Shown in pieces: positions 46,893-56,169 of a stretch of DNA of 64,000 nt. The translations under genes and the position numbers were made by a program. Below the pieces are notes generated by a model, which saw only the letters and a program-made list of their open reading frames with translations, was not told the origin of the DNA and ran no database searches. The stretch covers positions 60,444-124,443 of the forward strand of contig JAAYDE010000114.1 of assembly GCA_012729375.1 (NCBI GenBank), given 5' to 3'. Positions within the stretch are counted from its first letter, which is position 1. The number at the start of each line of letters is the position of its first letter. This stretch comes from Deltaproteobacteria bacterium. Its GTDB lineage: Bacteria; Desulfobacterota; Desulfuromonadia; Desulfuromonadales; JAAYDE01.

Positions 46893-47699
46893 TTACTTGA
46901 GGTTTATTTTGACCAGGACTTCGTTGGCCGTTTCCTCGACGGCTTTACCGGAAACATTGACAACAGCCCAAGAATGCTGGCGATAGAGTTTTTTGACCTC
47001 ATTGATTTCCTCAACTATTTTATCAAAGTCGGCATAGGCGGTAAAAATATCCTGTTTGAGGTTTTTTAAGCGGGCGATCCGAAGCTCAACCAGACGCTTG
47101 GGATCAATCAGGAGACCGACCACCCGGCGGGGATTCACCCCGAACAGTTCGGAGGGCGGTTTTATGCCGGGAATGATGGGTATGTTCGCCACCTTCCATC
47201 CTCCGTGAGCAAGGTACATGGAAAGAGGGGTTTTACTGGTTCTGGAAACCCCCACCAGAATGATGTCGGCCAGGTGCAGCGTCTGCGGTTCTTGGCCGTC
47301 GTCATGTTTTACGGAAAATTCTACCGCTTCGATTCGCTTGTAATATTTATCGTTAACCCCGTGGAAGAGACCCGGCATTTTTTTTGGGGTCGCTTCCAGG
47401 TAAGTGGACAATTTCATCAATAACGGGGTAAAAAGATCTATACTGAGAAGATTTCTAGTTTGGCATTCCTCCTGGATCAGGGTGACAAATTCCTGGTTGA
47501 CCACCGTATAAACGATCATTCCCTGGTGACGCTCGGCTTCATCCAGGGCGGAAAGGATGCTCTCTCGGGAACGAAGGTTGCCTATCCTTTTCACCTGAAC
47601 ATTGGCCACCTCAAACTGGGTGAGAGCCGCGTCGACCATTTTTTCTACCGTTGCTCCCGTGGCGTCGGAAAAAAGATAGGCAAATGGGTAAAGTTTCAT
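46893..47699 (-). CDS. ppsR: Pyruvate,phosphate dikinase / PEP synthase regulatory protein (DUF299)
   Basis: 268-residue bifunctional kinase/pyrophosphorylase that switches PPDK or PEP synthase off and on by phosphorylating a histidine-adjacent threonine. Motifs are [11 protein letters not shown] at the N-terminus and the P-loop GVSRTSKT (150-157) in [22 protein letters not shown] and LIDPKRL are also conserved. Its target gene is not in the window. The regulator and flavoprotein genes follow on the same strand with gaps of 110 and 62 bases. Confidence 0.94.
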   Translation of the reverse strand: MKLYPFAYLFSDATGATVEKMVDAALTQFEVANVQVKRIGNLRSRESILSALDEAERHQGMIVYTVVNQEFVTLIQEECQTRNLLSIDLFTPLLMKLSTYLEATPKKMPGLFHGVNDKYYKRIEAVEFSVKHDDGQEPQTLHLADIILVGVSRTSKTPLSMYLAHGGWKVANIPIIPGIKPPSELFGVNPRRVVGLLIDPKRLVELRIARLKNLKQDIFTAYADFDKIVEEINEVKKLYRQHSWAVVNVSGKAVEETANEVLVKINLK

Positions 47700-47759
47700 A
47701 AAATTAACAAATGAGATATGGCCAGCTTAAAAGTAAAGAAAAGTTCGATAATATAAATA

Positions 47760-47776
47760 GATTTAAACTTTAAATC
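47760..47776. repeat. Odd-centred palindrome in the ppsR-prmA gap
   Basis: GATTTAAA and TTTAAATC flank a single central C, in the 173-base AT-rich space between the divergent ppsR and prmA. This is operator-like, but may be chance in AT-rich sequence. Confidence 0.4.
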
Positions 47777-47872
47777 CCGGCAGGCTATCATAAAATTCTT
47801 CCCATGGGAATAGTTTACTTTGCGGGGCGGGAAAATCCATCCTTTCACAATAAAATAACGAGGGGATTTTTA

Positions 47873-48793
47873 ATGGAAAAAACTTGGATTGAAATCGACC
47901 TCCAGGTTCCGGGCCAATGGATCGACCTGGTTTGCAGTCTTTTCCAGGAGATTGGTTCCACCGGGGTGTTCGTGGAGGAAAGAGAACTGGATACCTTCGA
48001 ACCGCCCGATCCGGCCGAACCATACCTGCCTGTTTGTTCCATACGTGCTTATTTCCCTAATACCCATGAATTGTCCTCTCTGAAGGCGGAGATTGCTGAA
48101 AAACTGAAAGAACTTAGCAGGTTTACGCCGCAATGGATACCTGGGCCGGTTGAGCCGGTTCTGGTAAAAGACGAGAATTGGGGCGAAAAGTGGAAGCAGC
48201 ATTTTCAGGCTTTTCGCGTCGGCAGACGGCTCGTGGTGAGCCCCTCGTGGGAGAAGATTGCGCCTCAAGCTGAAGATTTTATTATTCGCCTCGACCCCGG
48301 CATGGCTTTTGGTACCGGAGGACATCCGACCACACGGCTTTGTCTGGAGAGCCTGGTGGAGTTTTTCGATTCGGCTTCGCCCCCCAAAAATGTCCTCGAT
48401 GTCGGCACCGGGTCGGGGATTCTGGCCATGGCCGCGGCGGCACTTGGCGCCAACTCTGTGCTGGCAACGGATATCGATCCGGACGCCGCCCAAATAGCCC
48501 GCGACAACATCAAGGCGAACCGTCTTTCCTGTCTTATCGAGGTCCGCTGCGACATCCTGGAAAAAATCGAGGGATCTTTCGATATGATCCTGGCCAATAT
48601 CTTTGCCGAGGAACTGATGCGGCTTGCTCCTCATTTTTTGCGCCTTCTCGCGGCGGATGGAACCCTTATCCTCAGCGGCGTCCTTAAGGAAAAGGCCGGC
48701 GCGGTCGAAAGTTGTTTTTTGGCCGCCCCCCTGGTGGAAATCGCCAACCGGCAACGCGAGGAGTGGTGCTGCCTGGTCTACCGGAGAAACTGA
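47873..48793 (+). CDS. prmA: Ribosomal protein L11 methyltransferase
   Basis: 306-residue SAM-dependent enzyme that trimethylates bL11-type (uL11) lysines. N-terminal substrate-recognition domain (about 1-100), then the methyltransferase fold with DPGMAFGTGGHPTT, the SAM motif VLDVGTGSGILA and ILANIFAEEL. ATG at 47873 has GAGGGG upstream. It is followed directly by rsmE with no gap, the usual arrangement. Confidence 0.95.
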   Translation: MEKTWIEIDLQVPGQWIDLVCSLFQEIGSTGVFVEERELDTFEPPDPAEPYLPVCSIRAYFPNTHELSSLKAEIAEKLKELSRFTPQWIPGPVEPVLVKDENWGEKWKQHFQAFRVGRRLVVSPSWEKIAPQAEDFIIRLDPGMAFGTGGHPTTRLCLESLVEFFDSASPPKNVLDVGTGSGILAMAAAALGANSVLATDIDPDAAQIARDNIKANRLSCLIEVRCDILEKIEGSFDMILANIFAEELMRLAPHFLRLLAADGTLILSGVLKEKAGAVESCFLAAPLVEIANRQREEWCCLVYRRN

Positions 48794-49522
48794 ATGCGGC
48801 GCATTGTGGTTTCCGCTGAAATCCTTGCCGGCAACGAGGTCGTTCTGACCGGGGATCCGTTTCATCACCTTTTCCGCGTGTTACGGATGAAAAGTGGTGA
48901 TGAGGTCTTGCTTCTGGACGGACAAGGCGGCTGTTGCCGATGCCGCATCGGCAGGGTGGAAAGCCGGCGAGCCGCGCTGACGGTTGTGGAACGATGGACC
49001 GAGGAGGAGAAGGTTATTCCCATTCGCCTGATCCAGGGACTTCCCAAGGGAGATAAATTTGACTTTATTCTTCAAAAAGGGACCGAGGTTGGGGTGAGCG
49101 TTTTCGCTCCCGTCATCATGGAAAGAAGCGTGCCGCTTTTAAAGGGAGAGAACGGCCAGCAGCGTTTTGCCCGCTGGCGGCGGATTGTCGACGAGGCGGC
49201 TCGTCAGTGTCGGCGCCCCCGGGTTCCTGAAATCCAGCCTCTTGTCGATCTGGCCTCTGCCCTTGAGGATGGCGCCGGCGGTTTGCGGTTGCTTTGCTGG
49301 GAAGAGGGGAGCCGGCTGTTGGGCGAGGTTCTTCCCGGTTCGCGCCCTGCCAGGGTGACGGTGTTGATCGGCCCCGAGGGAGGATTCACCGCACCGGAAG
49401 TTGCCTTGGCGCTGGAGGCGGGCTATGCTCCGGTCCGATTGGGGCCGCGCATTCTGCGCACGGAAACTGCGGGGATCGTGATCGCCGCTTGGCTCCAGTT
49501 TTTATACGGGGATATGGGCTAG
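48794..49522 (+). CDS. rsmE: 16S rRNA (uracil-1498-N3)-methyltransferase
   Basis: 242-residue SPOUT methyltransferase. PUA-like N-terminal region (HHLFRVLRMKSGDEV) and the knotted cofactor site LIGPEGGFTAPE and LGPRILRTETA near the C-terminus. The ATG immediately follows the prmA stop, so translation is coupled. No terminator is obvious in the 224 bases beyond it. Confidence 0.95.
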   Translation: MRRIVVSAEILAGNEVVLTGDPFHHLFRVLRMKSGDEVLLLDGQGGCCRCRIGRVESRRAALTVVERWTEEEKVIPIRLIQGLPKGDKFDFILQKGTEVGVSVFAPVIMERSVPLLKGENGQQRFARWRRIVDEAARQCRRPRVPEIQPLVDLASALEDGAGGLRLLCWEEGSRLLGEVLPGSRPARVTVLIGPEGGFTAPEVALALEAGYAPVRLGPRILRTETAGIVIAAWLQFLYGDMG

Positions 49523-49746
49523 CCGGGGGTTTGACACCTGGCGCGGAGGACAACGGCAGCAACGGACTCTTTTGGGGTTTCAATCCGTACCCGCCTGGTA
49601 TTGAGAATAGCGAGCCACTGCAGATTCCCGGACCTATGCCGAAGGGGAACGGGCGGATAAGTGGCAACCTTTTTTCACCTTTGACTTTTCGGGCCGGCGG
49701 GGTGCGGGTTGTCGATTCCGTTATCAGCCGGTGATTGGAGAAACAT

Positions 49747-50292
49747 ATGGACAGCAGTCAACCGCGGGAAGGTAAGGAAGGGGGGGGTGGTAACCGGGAC
49801 GGGAGGGCGGACAGACAATTGATTTTCGGCCGGGTGAGCGCCTGTTTCGCCGATGGAGCCTTTCTTTCGCTTATCTTTCTCGGTTTTTTCCTGGTGACGG
49901 AAACGGCGGTCGGGGACACTTCGGAAGGGAGGTTCCTTTTGGTTCAGGCCGCCCGGTTGAACGATTTGATGATTCCTTATTTTATCCTCTCCTTTTTCCT
50001 CTGTTTCGTTTACTTCACTTTGTTTCATTTTTTTTCCGGGCAGACGCCGGGAAAGATGTTGTGTGGTTTGCGTGTGGTCAATGAAAGCGGCGGCTCTCTC
50101 GATTTGGCGCAGTCCTTTCTGCGCAGTGCGGCGGGGTTGTTTTCTCTGCTGATGTTGGGCGCCGGATATTGGCGTATCTTCTTCGATCCCCGAGGCCGGG
50201 GCTGGAACGACCGGTTGGCCGGAACCCAGGTGGTTCGCGCCGATCCGGGCGGCCGGGAGATGACAAAGAATGTTCATTCCGATAGGGGATAG
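49747..50292 (+). CDS. RDD-family membrane protein
   Basis: 181 residues with a hydrophilic glycine-rich start and three or four membrane segments. The RDD signature is present as FGRVSACFADGAFL early (Arg-x3-x3-Asp) and SGQTPGKMLCGLRVV, followed by a late segment ending RGWNDRLAGTQVV. RDD proteins are of largely unknown, possibly transport, function. ATG at 49747 has GGAG upstream; a TTG four codons earlier is in frame. It overlaps the rhomboid gene by 23 bases. Confidence 0.82.
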   Translation: MDSSQPREGKEGGGGNRDGRADRQLIFGRVSACFADGAFLSLIFLGFFLVTETAVGDTSEGRFLLVQAARLNDLMIPYFILSFFLCFVYFTLFHFFSGQTPGKMLCGLRVVNESGGSLDLAQSFLRSAAGLFSLLMLGAGYWRIFFDPRGRGWNDRLAGTQVVRADPGGREMTKNVHSDRG

Positions 50293-51007
50293 CCCCAATT
50301 TTCACAAACGGCCTTACGTCACCCTGATCTTTATCGGGATCAATGTGGCCGTTTTTGTGCTCTTTACCGTTCCGCTGATGCAACAGCGCCCGGATTTGAA
50401 CGACCCTCTGCTGTTTGAATATTTACGGGCCATGAGCGGCCGGGCATCCGTCGGCGATCTGGTGGCGCACCTGTCCGCCTATGATCTGTTCATTTTCCAA
50501 TACGGTTTCCGGCCCGCCGCGCCCTCACCCCTGACCCTGGTGACCAGCCTTTTTCTGCACGGGGGCGGTGCTCATCTGGCCGGAAACATGCTTTTTTTGT
50601 GGATTTTCGGGGACAACGTGGAAGGCCGTCTGGGTGCTGTCGGTTTCGTTCTTCTCTACCTTGGGGGAGGAATTGCCGCCACCTGCTTTTTTTGGCTGTT
50701 CGTCCCCGCATCACCGATCCCCATGGTCGGTGCCTCGGGGGCCATATCGGCCATTCTGGGCTGTTATTTCATCTGGTTTCCGGAAAACAGAATCAACGTG
50801 TTCGTCTTCCTGTTCCCCATTCTGGTGCGCACGGTGCAGATTCCCGCCAGGATCGTTCTCGGTTTTTACCTGCTCGTCGACAACCTTATTCCCTTTCTGC
50901 TTGTCCCTGGGGACGGATCAGGTGTCGCCTACGGTGCCCATATCGGTGGATTTCTGGGGGGACTCGCCCTGGCCCTGGCGTTGAAGTGGCGACGACCGCG
51001 GCCGTGA
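50270..51007 (+). CDS. Rhomboid-family intramembrane serine protease
   Basis: 245-residue membrane protease with six or so helices. The dyad is Ser157 (GASGAIS) and His224 (GAHIGGF); the oxyanion residues His102 and Asn106 (HLAGNMLFL) are kept, so it should be active. The PY-x-T-x3-I-x-N start and the long first loop are typical of this subgroup. It overlaps the RDD gene by 23 bases, which suggests the two are made together. Confidence 0.93.
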   Translation: MFIPIGDSPNFHKRPYVTLIFIGINVAVFVLFTVPLMQQRPDLNDPLLFEYLRAMSGRASVGDLVAHLSAYDLFIFQYGFRPAAPSPLTLVTSLFLHGGGAHLAGNMLFLWIFGDNVEGRLGAVGFVLLYLGGGIAATCFFWLFVPASPIPMVGASGAISAILGCYFIWFPENRINVFVFLFPILVRTVQIPARIVLGFYLLVDNLIPFLLVPGDGSGVAYGAHIGGFLGGLALALALKWRRPRP

Positions 51008-51014
51008 GCATCGG

Positions 51015-51037
51015 TTTTCCCCGGCAGGCCGGGGAAA
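51015..51037. repeat. Inverted repeat after the rhomboid gene
   Basis: TTTCCCCGGC (51016-51025) and GCCGGGGAAA (51028-51037) form a perfect stem with a two-base centre, eight bases beyond the rhomboid stop. No T-tract follows, so it is not a standard terminator but may protect the mRNA end. Confidence 0.5.
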
Positions 51038-51172
51038 CGGCGGTTTTGAACCAGCGGCCGCGAAAACCGGGATTTGATCGGCGGATTCCGCCAAGGATTG
51101 TGCTTTTGAAAGACCCGTCCTTTTCCCGATAGAAAAACCAGTTTCTAGTTTTTCAGCGATCATGAAGACGGT

Positions 51173-52954
51173 TCAGGAGAGCCCGTCCTCTGAGGAGGGG
51201 AGCATGCTCCCGGTCGTTGCGCGGGAGCGCACCCGCGCCAAAAGATCTTCCGGGGCAGCCGGAGCATCGAAATAAAAGCCCACTATCTCGTCGCATTGGT
51301 GCTGCAGGAGGAACTTCATCTGCTCTGATTTTTCCACCCCCTTGCCGAGGACCTTGACCTGCAAGGATTTTCCCATCTTGATGATCGCTTCCGTGATCGC
51401 CTCGTCCTCCGGATTTCCCGGCGTGTTTTTGATAAAAGAGCGATCGATCTGAAGGCGGTTGATGCCGAGGCGCTTGATGTAGCGCAGGGATGAGAAAGAA
51501 TAGCCGAAGTCATTGACAGCGATCTGAATCCCGAGGTTTCTGAATGCCATAAGGATCGGAATATTTTCCTCCAGGCTTTTTAGAAAAACCGTTTCGTCGA
51601 TTTCCAGTACCAGCTGCGCCGGATCAAGGCCGGTTTCCTGCAACACCCTGGACACCTTTTCTATTGTGCCGGGAGCCTGTATCTGGCGCGGGGAGAGGTT
51701 GACCGACAATTGCAAGTCGGGGAACCCCGCCTCCTGCCATTCCTTGACCTGCCGGCATCCCTTGCGCAAGGCCCATTCCCCCAAAGAGAGAATCAAGCCG
51801 GTTTCTTCACAAAGAGCGATAAAATTCTGCGCGGAGAGCAGGCCCCTTTGGGGATGGTTCCAGCGCAACAGGGTTTTCACCGCCACCCAGCGGCCATTGA
51901 GGAGGTTGAAAACCGGTTGGTAAAAGAGGTTGAATTCCTGCTGTTGGAGGGCCCGGCGCAGATCGGTCTCTAGGCGCATTCTTGCCTTGACCCGCATGTT
52001 CAGCTCTTGGGAAAAAAACTGGAAATTATGCCGGCCGCTTTCCTTGGCGTGATACATGGCCAAATCGGCATAGCCGATAAGGGTTTCGGAGTTTTGGGCA
52101 TCATCAGGGTAGAGGGCGATACCGATGCTGCAGGAGGGGAAGATGTCATGATCGCCGACGCGGACTTTGACCGGGAGCAATTTAAGCAGTTTTTTGGCGA
52201 TCAGGGAAGCGTCGTCCGGATTCTCCAGGTCGGGAAGGATAATGACGAACTCATCGCCGGCAAAGCGGGCGACGGTGTCCATGGCCCTAAGGGAATTTTT
52301 GATCCGTTGTGCAATGATTTGCAGCAGTTGGTCTCCTGCCGCGTGCCCCAGGGTATCGTTGATCACCTTGAAACGGTCCAGGTCGAGAAACAGGACCGCG
52401 ACCATCTTCCGGTTTCGTTCCGCCTTCGACAATGCTTGATTTAGGCGGTCGCAAAAAAGAATCCGATTAGGCAGGCCGGTCAGGTTGTCAAAATAAGCCA
52501 ACTGGCGGATTTGATTCTGGGCCTGTTTCAGTTCAGTGATGTCTTCGTGGGAGAGTAGAATATTCCGGCTCCCGGCCAGTTCCAGGGGGGTCATTTTGCA
52601 TTGGAACCAACGGCATCCGCCGGCGAGATCGGCGGAAAATTCATAGGAAAACTCCAGAAGAAGCCCCTTTTCGACGGCAAAAAACCCCTTCTGGAAGGCT
52701 TCGCCTTCATTCCGGTATTCCGGCACGATCTTGCGGCAGGTTTCCAGGTAGTTGTCCCCGACGTCCAGGGAATGGGGTGGCGGCGGGTGCAGTTTGCTGA
52801 AGGAACGCCAGGATTTGTTGACCGCGAGAACCTTGCCCTGTTCGTCCAGGATGGCTATATGGGGGGAAAGGGCATCAAAAAGGGAGTTGCCAAGGCCATC
52901 CAGCAATGGACTGACAGGATTCGCGTTTTTGTCGTCCCCATTGAATGTGCCCAT
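51173..52954 (-). CDS. PAS-GGDEF-EAL protein with degenerate EAL domain
   Basis: 593 residues without membrane segments. PAS-like domain at about 25-145, GGDEF at about 150-315 with the active-type variant AGDEF (232-236), and EAL at about 325-575. In EAL, the catalytic glutamate motif reads KTL (360-362), DDFG is NDFG (481-484), LKID is LQID and EGVE is KGVE. It should synthesise but not degrade cyclic di-GMP, the EAL serving as a sensor or binding domain. The ATG has a weak ribosome site. A repeated 10-bp sequence lies upstream. Confidence 0.92.
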   Translation of the reverse strand: MGTFNGDDKNANPVSPLLDGLGNSLFDALSPHIAILDEQGKVLAVNKSWRSFSKLHPPPPHSLDVGDNYLETCRKIVPEYRNEGEAFQKGFFAVEKGLLLEFSYEFSADLAGGCRWFQCKMTPLELAGSRNILLSHEDITELKQAQNQIRQLAYFDNLTGLPNRILFCDRLNQALSKAERNRKMVAVLFLDLDRFKVINDTLGHAAGDQLLQIIAQRIKNSLRAMDTVARFAGDEFVIILPDLENPDDASLIAKKLLKLLPVKVRVGDHDIFPSCSIGIALYPDDAQNSETLIGYADLAMYHAKESGRHNFQFFSQELNMRVKARMRLETDLRRALQQQEFNLFYQPVFNLLNGRWVAVKTLLRWNHPQRGLLSAQNFIALCEETGLILSLGEWALRKGCRQVKEWQEAGFPDLQLSVNLSPRQIQAPGTIEKVSRVLQETGLDPAQLVLEIDETVFLKSLEENIPILMAFRNLGIQIAVNDFGYSFSSLRYIKRLGINRLQIDRSFIKNTPGNPEDEAITEAIIKMGKSLQVKVLGKGVEKSEQMKFLLQHQCDEIVGFYFDAPAAPEDLLARVRSRATTGSMLPSSEDGLS

Positions 52955-53024
52955 TTATGGATCGCTCTAGTATCCAGTTGTGGGGGTTGATGGGCTAAGC
53001 AGGTTGCGCTGGCCCAAAAAAAGC

Positions 53025-53090
53025 AGGTCAGATATATGCGGGCATGGAAAAAAGGCATCGAAATGTAATCGAGGTCAGATAACAATTATA
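53025..53090 (-). promoter_or_regulatory. Promoter region with paired AGGTCAGATA repeats before the GGDEF gene
   Basis: AGGTCAGATA occurs at 53025-53034 and 53072-53081, 47 bases apart in the same direction. On the minus strand TATAAT (53090-53085) lies next to the upstream copy, whose position fits a start-site operator; the -35 box is poor. Confidence 0.4.
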
Positions 53091-53226
53091 ACTTCTGGAG
53101 ATAAGATGAAAAGGAACAAAAAGTTGTATTTGAATTAAAGTTTTTGATAACAGATTCTCCAGGATCCGGTGGAAGGATTATTTCGATAAGTTGTCGGGGC
53201 AAAGGGCGGTTCACCTGGTTATGGGG

Positions 53227-53262
53227 GAAAAAGAATCCCCCCGGTTTTCTGGCCGGGGGGAT
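53227..53262 (-). terminator. Intrinsic terminator after thiE
   Basis: On the minus strand ATCCCCCCGG (53262-53253) pairs with CCGGGGGGAT (53244-53235), followed by TCTTTTTC. It ends the thi operon about 40 bases past thiE. The gap 52955-53299 otherwise holds only the GGDEF promoter region. Confidence 0.88.
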
Positions 53263-53299
53263 GAAGGAGGAGAATGGCAACATACAAGGACCGCAAGTT

Positions 53300-53962
53300 T
53301 CAGGCGCTGCTCAATCCTTGTCGTTCCTTTCTTTCGCCCAGGAGGCGAATGAAGCGTTTCGCTCTGCTGCCGGCGTCGGGAAAGCCGAGAACGGCGGAAA
53401 TCAGGGCGACTCCGGCGGTGCCGGAGGCCATGATTTCATCCAGGCGTTCCAACTTTACTCCGCCAAGGGCGAAGACGGGAAGGGCGGAAAGGCGACAGAC
53501 CTCCTGCAGTTTTTCAAGGCCGACAGGGGGGCCGAAGGCCGCCTTGGAGGGGGTGAAATAAACCGGACCGAAAGTGACGAAGTCGGCGCCGTCTTGCTGC
53601 GCCGTCAAGATTTCATCGAGGCGGTGGGTGGAAACCCCGATCAGGAGGTCTGGGCCAATGATTTTACGGATTTCCCCAACCGGCAGGGAGGTGGAGGTCA
53701 GGTGGACGCCGTCGGCGGCGCAGGCCAGGGCGATGTCGGCACGGTCATTGATCAGCAGCTTGGCCCCGTAGCGGCGGGTCAGTTCCCGCAGTTCCAGGGC
53801 GAGGCTGAAAAGCGACACCGGCGACAGATCCTTCTCCCGCAACTGGACACATTTCACTCCCCCCTGCAGAGCTTCTCCGACGGCGTCGGGCAGGGAGCTT
53901 CCGGGGGGAATGACGGAGCGGTCGGTGATCAGGTAGAGAGAGAAGTCGACTTTTTGAGCCAT
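53300..53962 (-). CDS. thiE: Thiamine phosphate synthase
   Basis: Joins the thiazole and pyrimidine phosphates to give thiamine phosphate. The 220-residue TIM-barrel has GVKCVQLREKD, LLINDRADIA, DGVHL and FGPVYFTPSK, with the phosphate-binding ALGGV near the end; all key parts are intact. It starts eight bases after thiH and closes the thiF-S-G-H-E operon. No thiC or thiD is present nearby. Confidence 0.96.
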   Translation of the reverse strand: MAQKVDFSLYLITDRSVIPPGSSLPDAVGEALQGGVKCVQLREKDLSPVSLFSLALELRELTRRYGAKLLINDRADIALACAADGVHLTSTSLPVGEIRKIIGPDLLIGVSTHRLDEILTAQQDGADFVTFGPVYFTPSKAAFGPPVGLEKLQEVCRLSALPVFALGGVKLERLDEIMASGTAGVALISAVLGFPDAGSRAKRFIRLLGERKERQGLSSA

Positions 53963-53970
53963 GCCGTTCC

Positions 53971-55098
53971 TCAGGAAGCTTTCTTTTCCAGGAAAGCGGC
54001 ATCCCAGTCTTTCCAGACCGCCTCGTAGCCCTTGGCGCGGATGAGACGGCTGATCTCCTCGGGGGAGCGGTCGTCATCGATGTTGAACTGGCCGGTTCCC
54101 TCGTCCTGGTGGGAGTAGCCGCCGGGGGCGGTGCAGGATCCGGCGCTCATCTGGGTGATTCCCAAGGGGATGAGGTTATCGCGGAAGCGGGCGCTCTCCC
54201 GCGTCGACAGGGTCAGGCCGGCGTCGGGCAACAGCAGACGCATGGCGCAAATACCCTGTACCATCTGCTGGTCGGTCACGGTAAAGAGGGGTTTGAAGCC
54301 GCCTTCGGCGGGACGGATGCGGGGAAAGGAGACGGAGACCTGGGTGCGCCAGAAGCGGTGCGCCAGGAAAAGGGCGTGGAGCCCGGTGAAGAAGGTCTCC
54401 GTGTAGAAATTGCCCAGGCCGAGAAGGGCGCCGACGCCGATGCGCCGCAAGCCGGCCTCCCCGCCCCTTTCCGGGGTTTCGAGTCGCCACTTGTAATCCC
54501 TTTTGCGGCCGTAAGGGTGCAGTTTCTCGTAGAGTACCGGATCGTAGGTTTCCTGGTAGATGGTCAGCCCGTCCACCCCCGCTTCCACCATCTGCCGGTA
54601 GCCTTCGACATCCATCGGATAGACCTCGAGGCTGATGGAGCTGAACAGCGGCCGGATTTGGCGGATGGCGGCCACCAAGCCGTCGTTGCCGATGGCGTCG
54701 GCATCTTCCCCGGTCAGCACCAGGATATGACGGAATTCGTTTTTGTGAAGGGCCAACGCCTCTTCCTCGATTTCCTCCAGGGAAAGGGTCTTGCGGTGGA
54801 CATTGTCGTTGCTGCAGTTGAAGCCGCAATAGACGCAGCCGTTGGTGCATTCGTTGGATATGTAGATGGGCACGTACATCTGGATGTTGTTGCCGAAACG
54901 CCGCAGGGTGATCTCATGGGCGCGGGCGGCCATCGGCTCCAGGTATTTTTCCGCCGCCGGCGAGATCAGCGCCTGGAAATCGTCAAGGCTCAGGCGCTCG
55001 GCGTGGAGGGCATTCTCGACGTCGGCCGGTTTCTTGTTCAGAATCCGCTCCAGAAGTCCCTGCTGATCGTATTTTTTGATTTCGTTGAAGAAGCTCAT
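53971..55098 (-). CDS. thiH: 2-iminoacetate synthase (tyrosine lyase, radical SAM)
   Basis: 375-residue radical-SAM enzyme that cleaves tyrosine to dehydroglycine for thiazole formation under anaerobic conditions. The cluster motif is [10 protein letters not shown] (about residues 84-93), with the C-terminal [12 protein letters not shown] region. ThiH rather than the oxygen-dependent ThiO fits an anaerobe. The start overlaps the thiG end by four bases. Confidence 0.96.
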   Translation of the reverse strand: MSFFNEIKKYDQQGLLERILNKKPADVENALHAERLSLDDFQALISPAAEKYLEPMAARAHEITLRRFGNNIQMYVPIYISNECTNGCVYCGFNCSNDNVHRKTLSLEEIEEEALALHKNEFRHILVLTGEDADAIGNDGLVAAIRQIRPLFSSISLEVYPMDVEGYRQMVEAGVDGLTIYQETYDPVLYEKLHPYGRKRDYKWRLETPERGGEAGLRRIGVGALLGLGNFYTETFFTGLHALFLAHRFWRTQVSVSFPRIRPAEGGFKPLFTVTDQQMVQGICAMRLLLPDAGLTLSTRESARFRDNLIPLGITQMSAGSCTAPGGYSHQDEGTGQFNIDDDRSPEEISRLIRAKGYEAVWKDWDAAFLEKKAS

Positions 55099-55871
55099 TT
55101 TTCGTCCCTCAAAAATCCGGTGAGTGGGCTGGAGGCTTCAGCGAATTTGCGCTGTTTGCCAAGGCCGGCCAGGAAGGCCTCGCGGCCGGCTTCGACCCCT
55201 TTTTTGAAAGCCCCGGCCATCATCCCGGGGTCGGGGGAGACGGCCAGAGCAGTGTTGACCAACACTGCGTCGGCTCCCATCTCCATCGCTTCGGCGGCGT
55301 GGGAAGGGGCGCCGAGGCCGGCGTCGACGACCACCGGCACGTGGGCCTGTTCGATGATGATGGCGATGTTGTCGCGGGTTTTCACCCCCTTGTTGGTGCC
55401 GATAGGGGCACCGAGGGGCATGACCGTGGCGCAGCCGATCTCCTGGAGGTGCTTGGCCAGGATCGGGTCGGCGTTGATGTAGGGAAGTACGGTGAAGCCG
55501 TCCTTGATCAAAATCTGGGCTGCCCTGTAGGTTTCGATGGGGTCGGGCAGCAGATAGTAGGGATCGGGAGTGACCTCCAGCTTGATCCATGGCTCGCAGC
55601 CCGCGGCGCGGGACAGGCGCGCCAGCCGCACCGCTTCTTCGCAGTCGCGGGCGCCGCTGGTGTTGGGCAGCAGCAGGTATTTCTGCCGGTCAATGTGCTT
55701 AAGCATATAGTCTTCGGGGTTGTCGATATCGACGCGGCGCAGGGCGACGGTCACGATTTCACTTCCGGAGGCTTCCATGGCTTCCAGCATCGCCTGGTTG
55801 GAGGAAAACTTTCCGGTTCCGACCAGCAGTCTCGATTTGAAATGACGGCCGGCAATGATAAGATCATCCAT
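55095..55871 (-). CDS. thiG: Thiazole synthase
   Basis: 258-residue TIM-barrel enzyme that condenses ThiS-thiocarboxylate, deoxyxylulose phosphate and dehydroglycine. Motifs are RLLVGTGKF near the start, VTVALRR, the Schiff-base lysine in PWIKLEV, and [28 protein letters not shown] sequence. ATG at 55871 has a strong AGGAGG. It lies 76 bases after thiS and overlaps thiH. Confidence 0.97.
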   Translation of the reverse strand: MDDLIIAGRHFKSRLLVGTGKFSSNQAMLEAMEASGSEIVTVALRRVDIDNPEDYMLKHIDRQKYLLLPNTSGARDCEEAVRLARLSRAAGCEPWIKLEVTPDPYYLLPDPIETYRAAQILIKDGFTVLPYINADPILAKHLQEIGCATVMPLGAPIGTNKGVKTRDNIAIIIEQAHVPVVVDAGLGAPSHAAEAMEMGADAVLVNTALAVSPDPGMMAGAFKKGVEAGREAFLAGLGKQRKFAEASSPLTGFLRDEK

Positions 55872-55947
55872 TTTTACCTCCTGATGTTGCGTTGAAAATA
55901 TTGATCGACCCTGTTCCGGGACGGAAAAACGCCCGGCGAAGGCGGTG

Positions 55948-56148
55948 TCAGCCGCCGCCGACGAATTGGACCACTTCGATCCTGTCCAGGTCGCTGAGCA
56001 GAGTCTGAGCGAATTTCTCCTTGGGAAGGATCTCTCCATTGAGCTCCACGGCTACCGCCGCATTGCTGAGCCTGAGTTCCTGAAGCAAGGAGCTGATGGT
56101 GGTGGAAGGTGTAATTTGCCTCGCTTTTCCGTTGACACGAATCTGCAT
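55948..56148 (-). CDS. thiS: Sulfur carrier protein ThiS
   Basis: 66-residue ubiquitin-like carrier. It begins [11 protein letters not shown], has [11 protein letters not shown] in the middle, and ends VVQFVGGG, so the required C-terminal Gly-Gly is there with one extra glycine before it. The C-terminus is adenylated by ThiF and converted to a thiocarboxylate. It starts 21 bases after thiF. Confidence 0.95.
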   Translation of the reverse strand: MQIRVNGKARQITPSTTISSLLQELRLSNAAVAVELNGEILPKEKFAQTLLSDLDRIEVVQFVGGG

Positions 56149-56169
56149 GAAAACCTCTCCTTTGTGCCG

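Noticed and set aside
49294..49734. A 146-codon frame across the end of rsmE
   Set aside because: It overlaps rsmE in another frame and continues without a ribosome site or recognisable domain.
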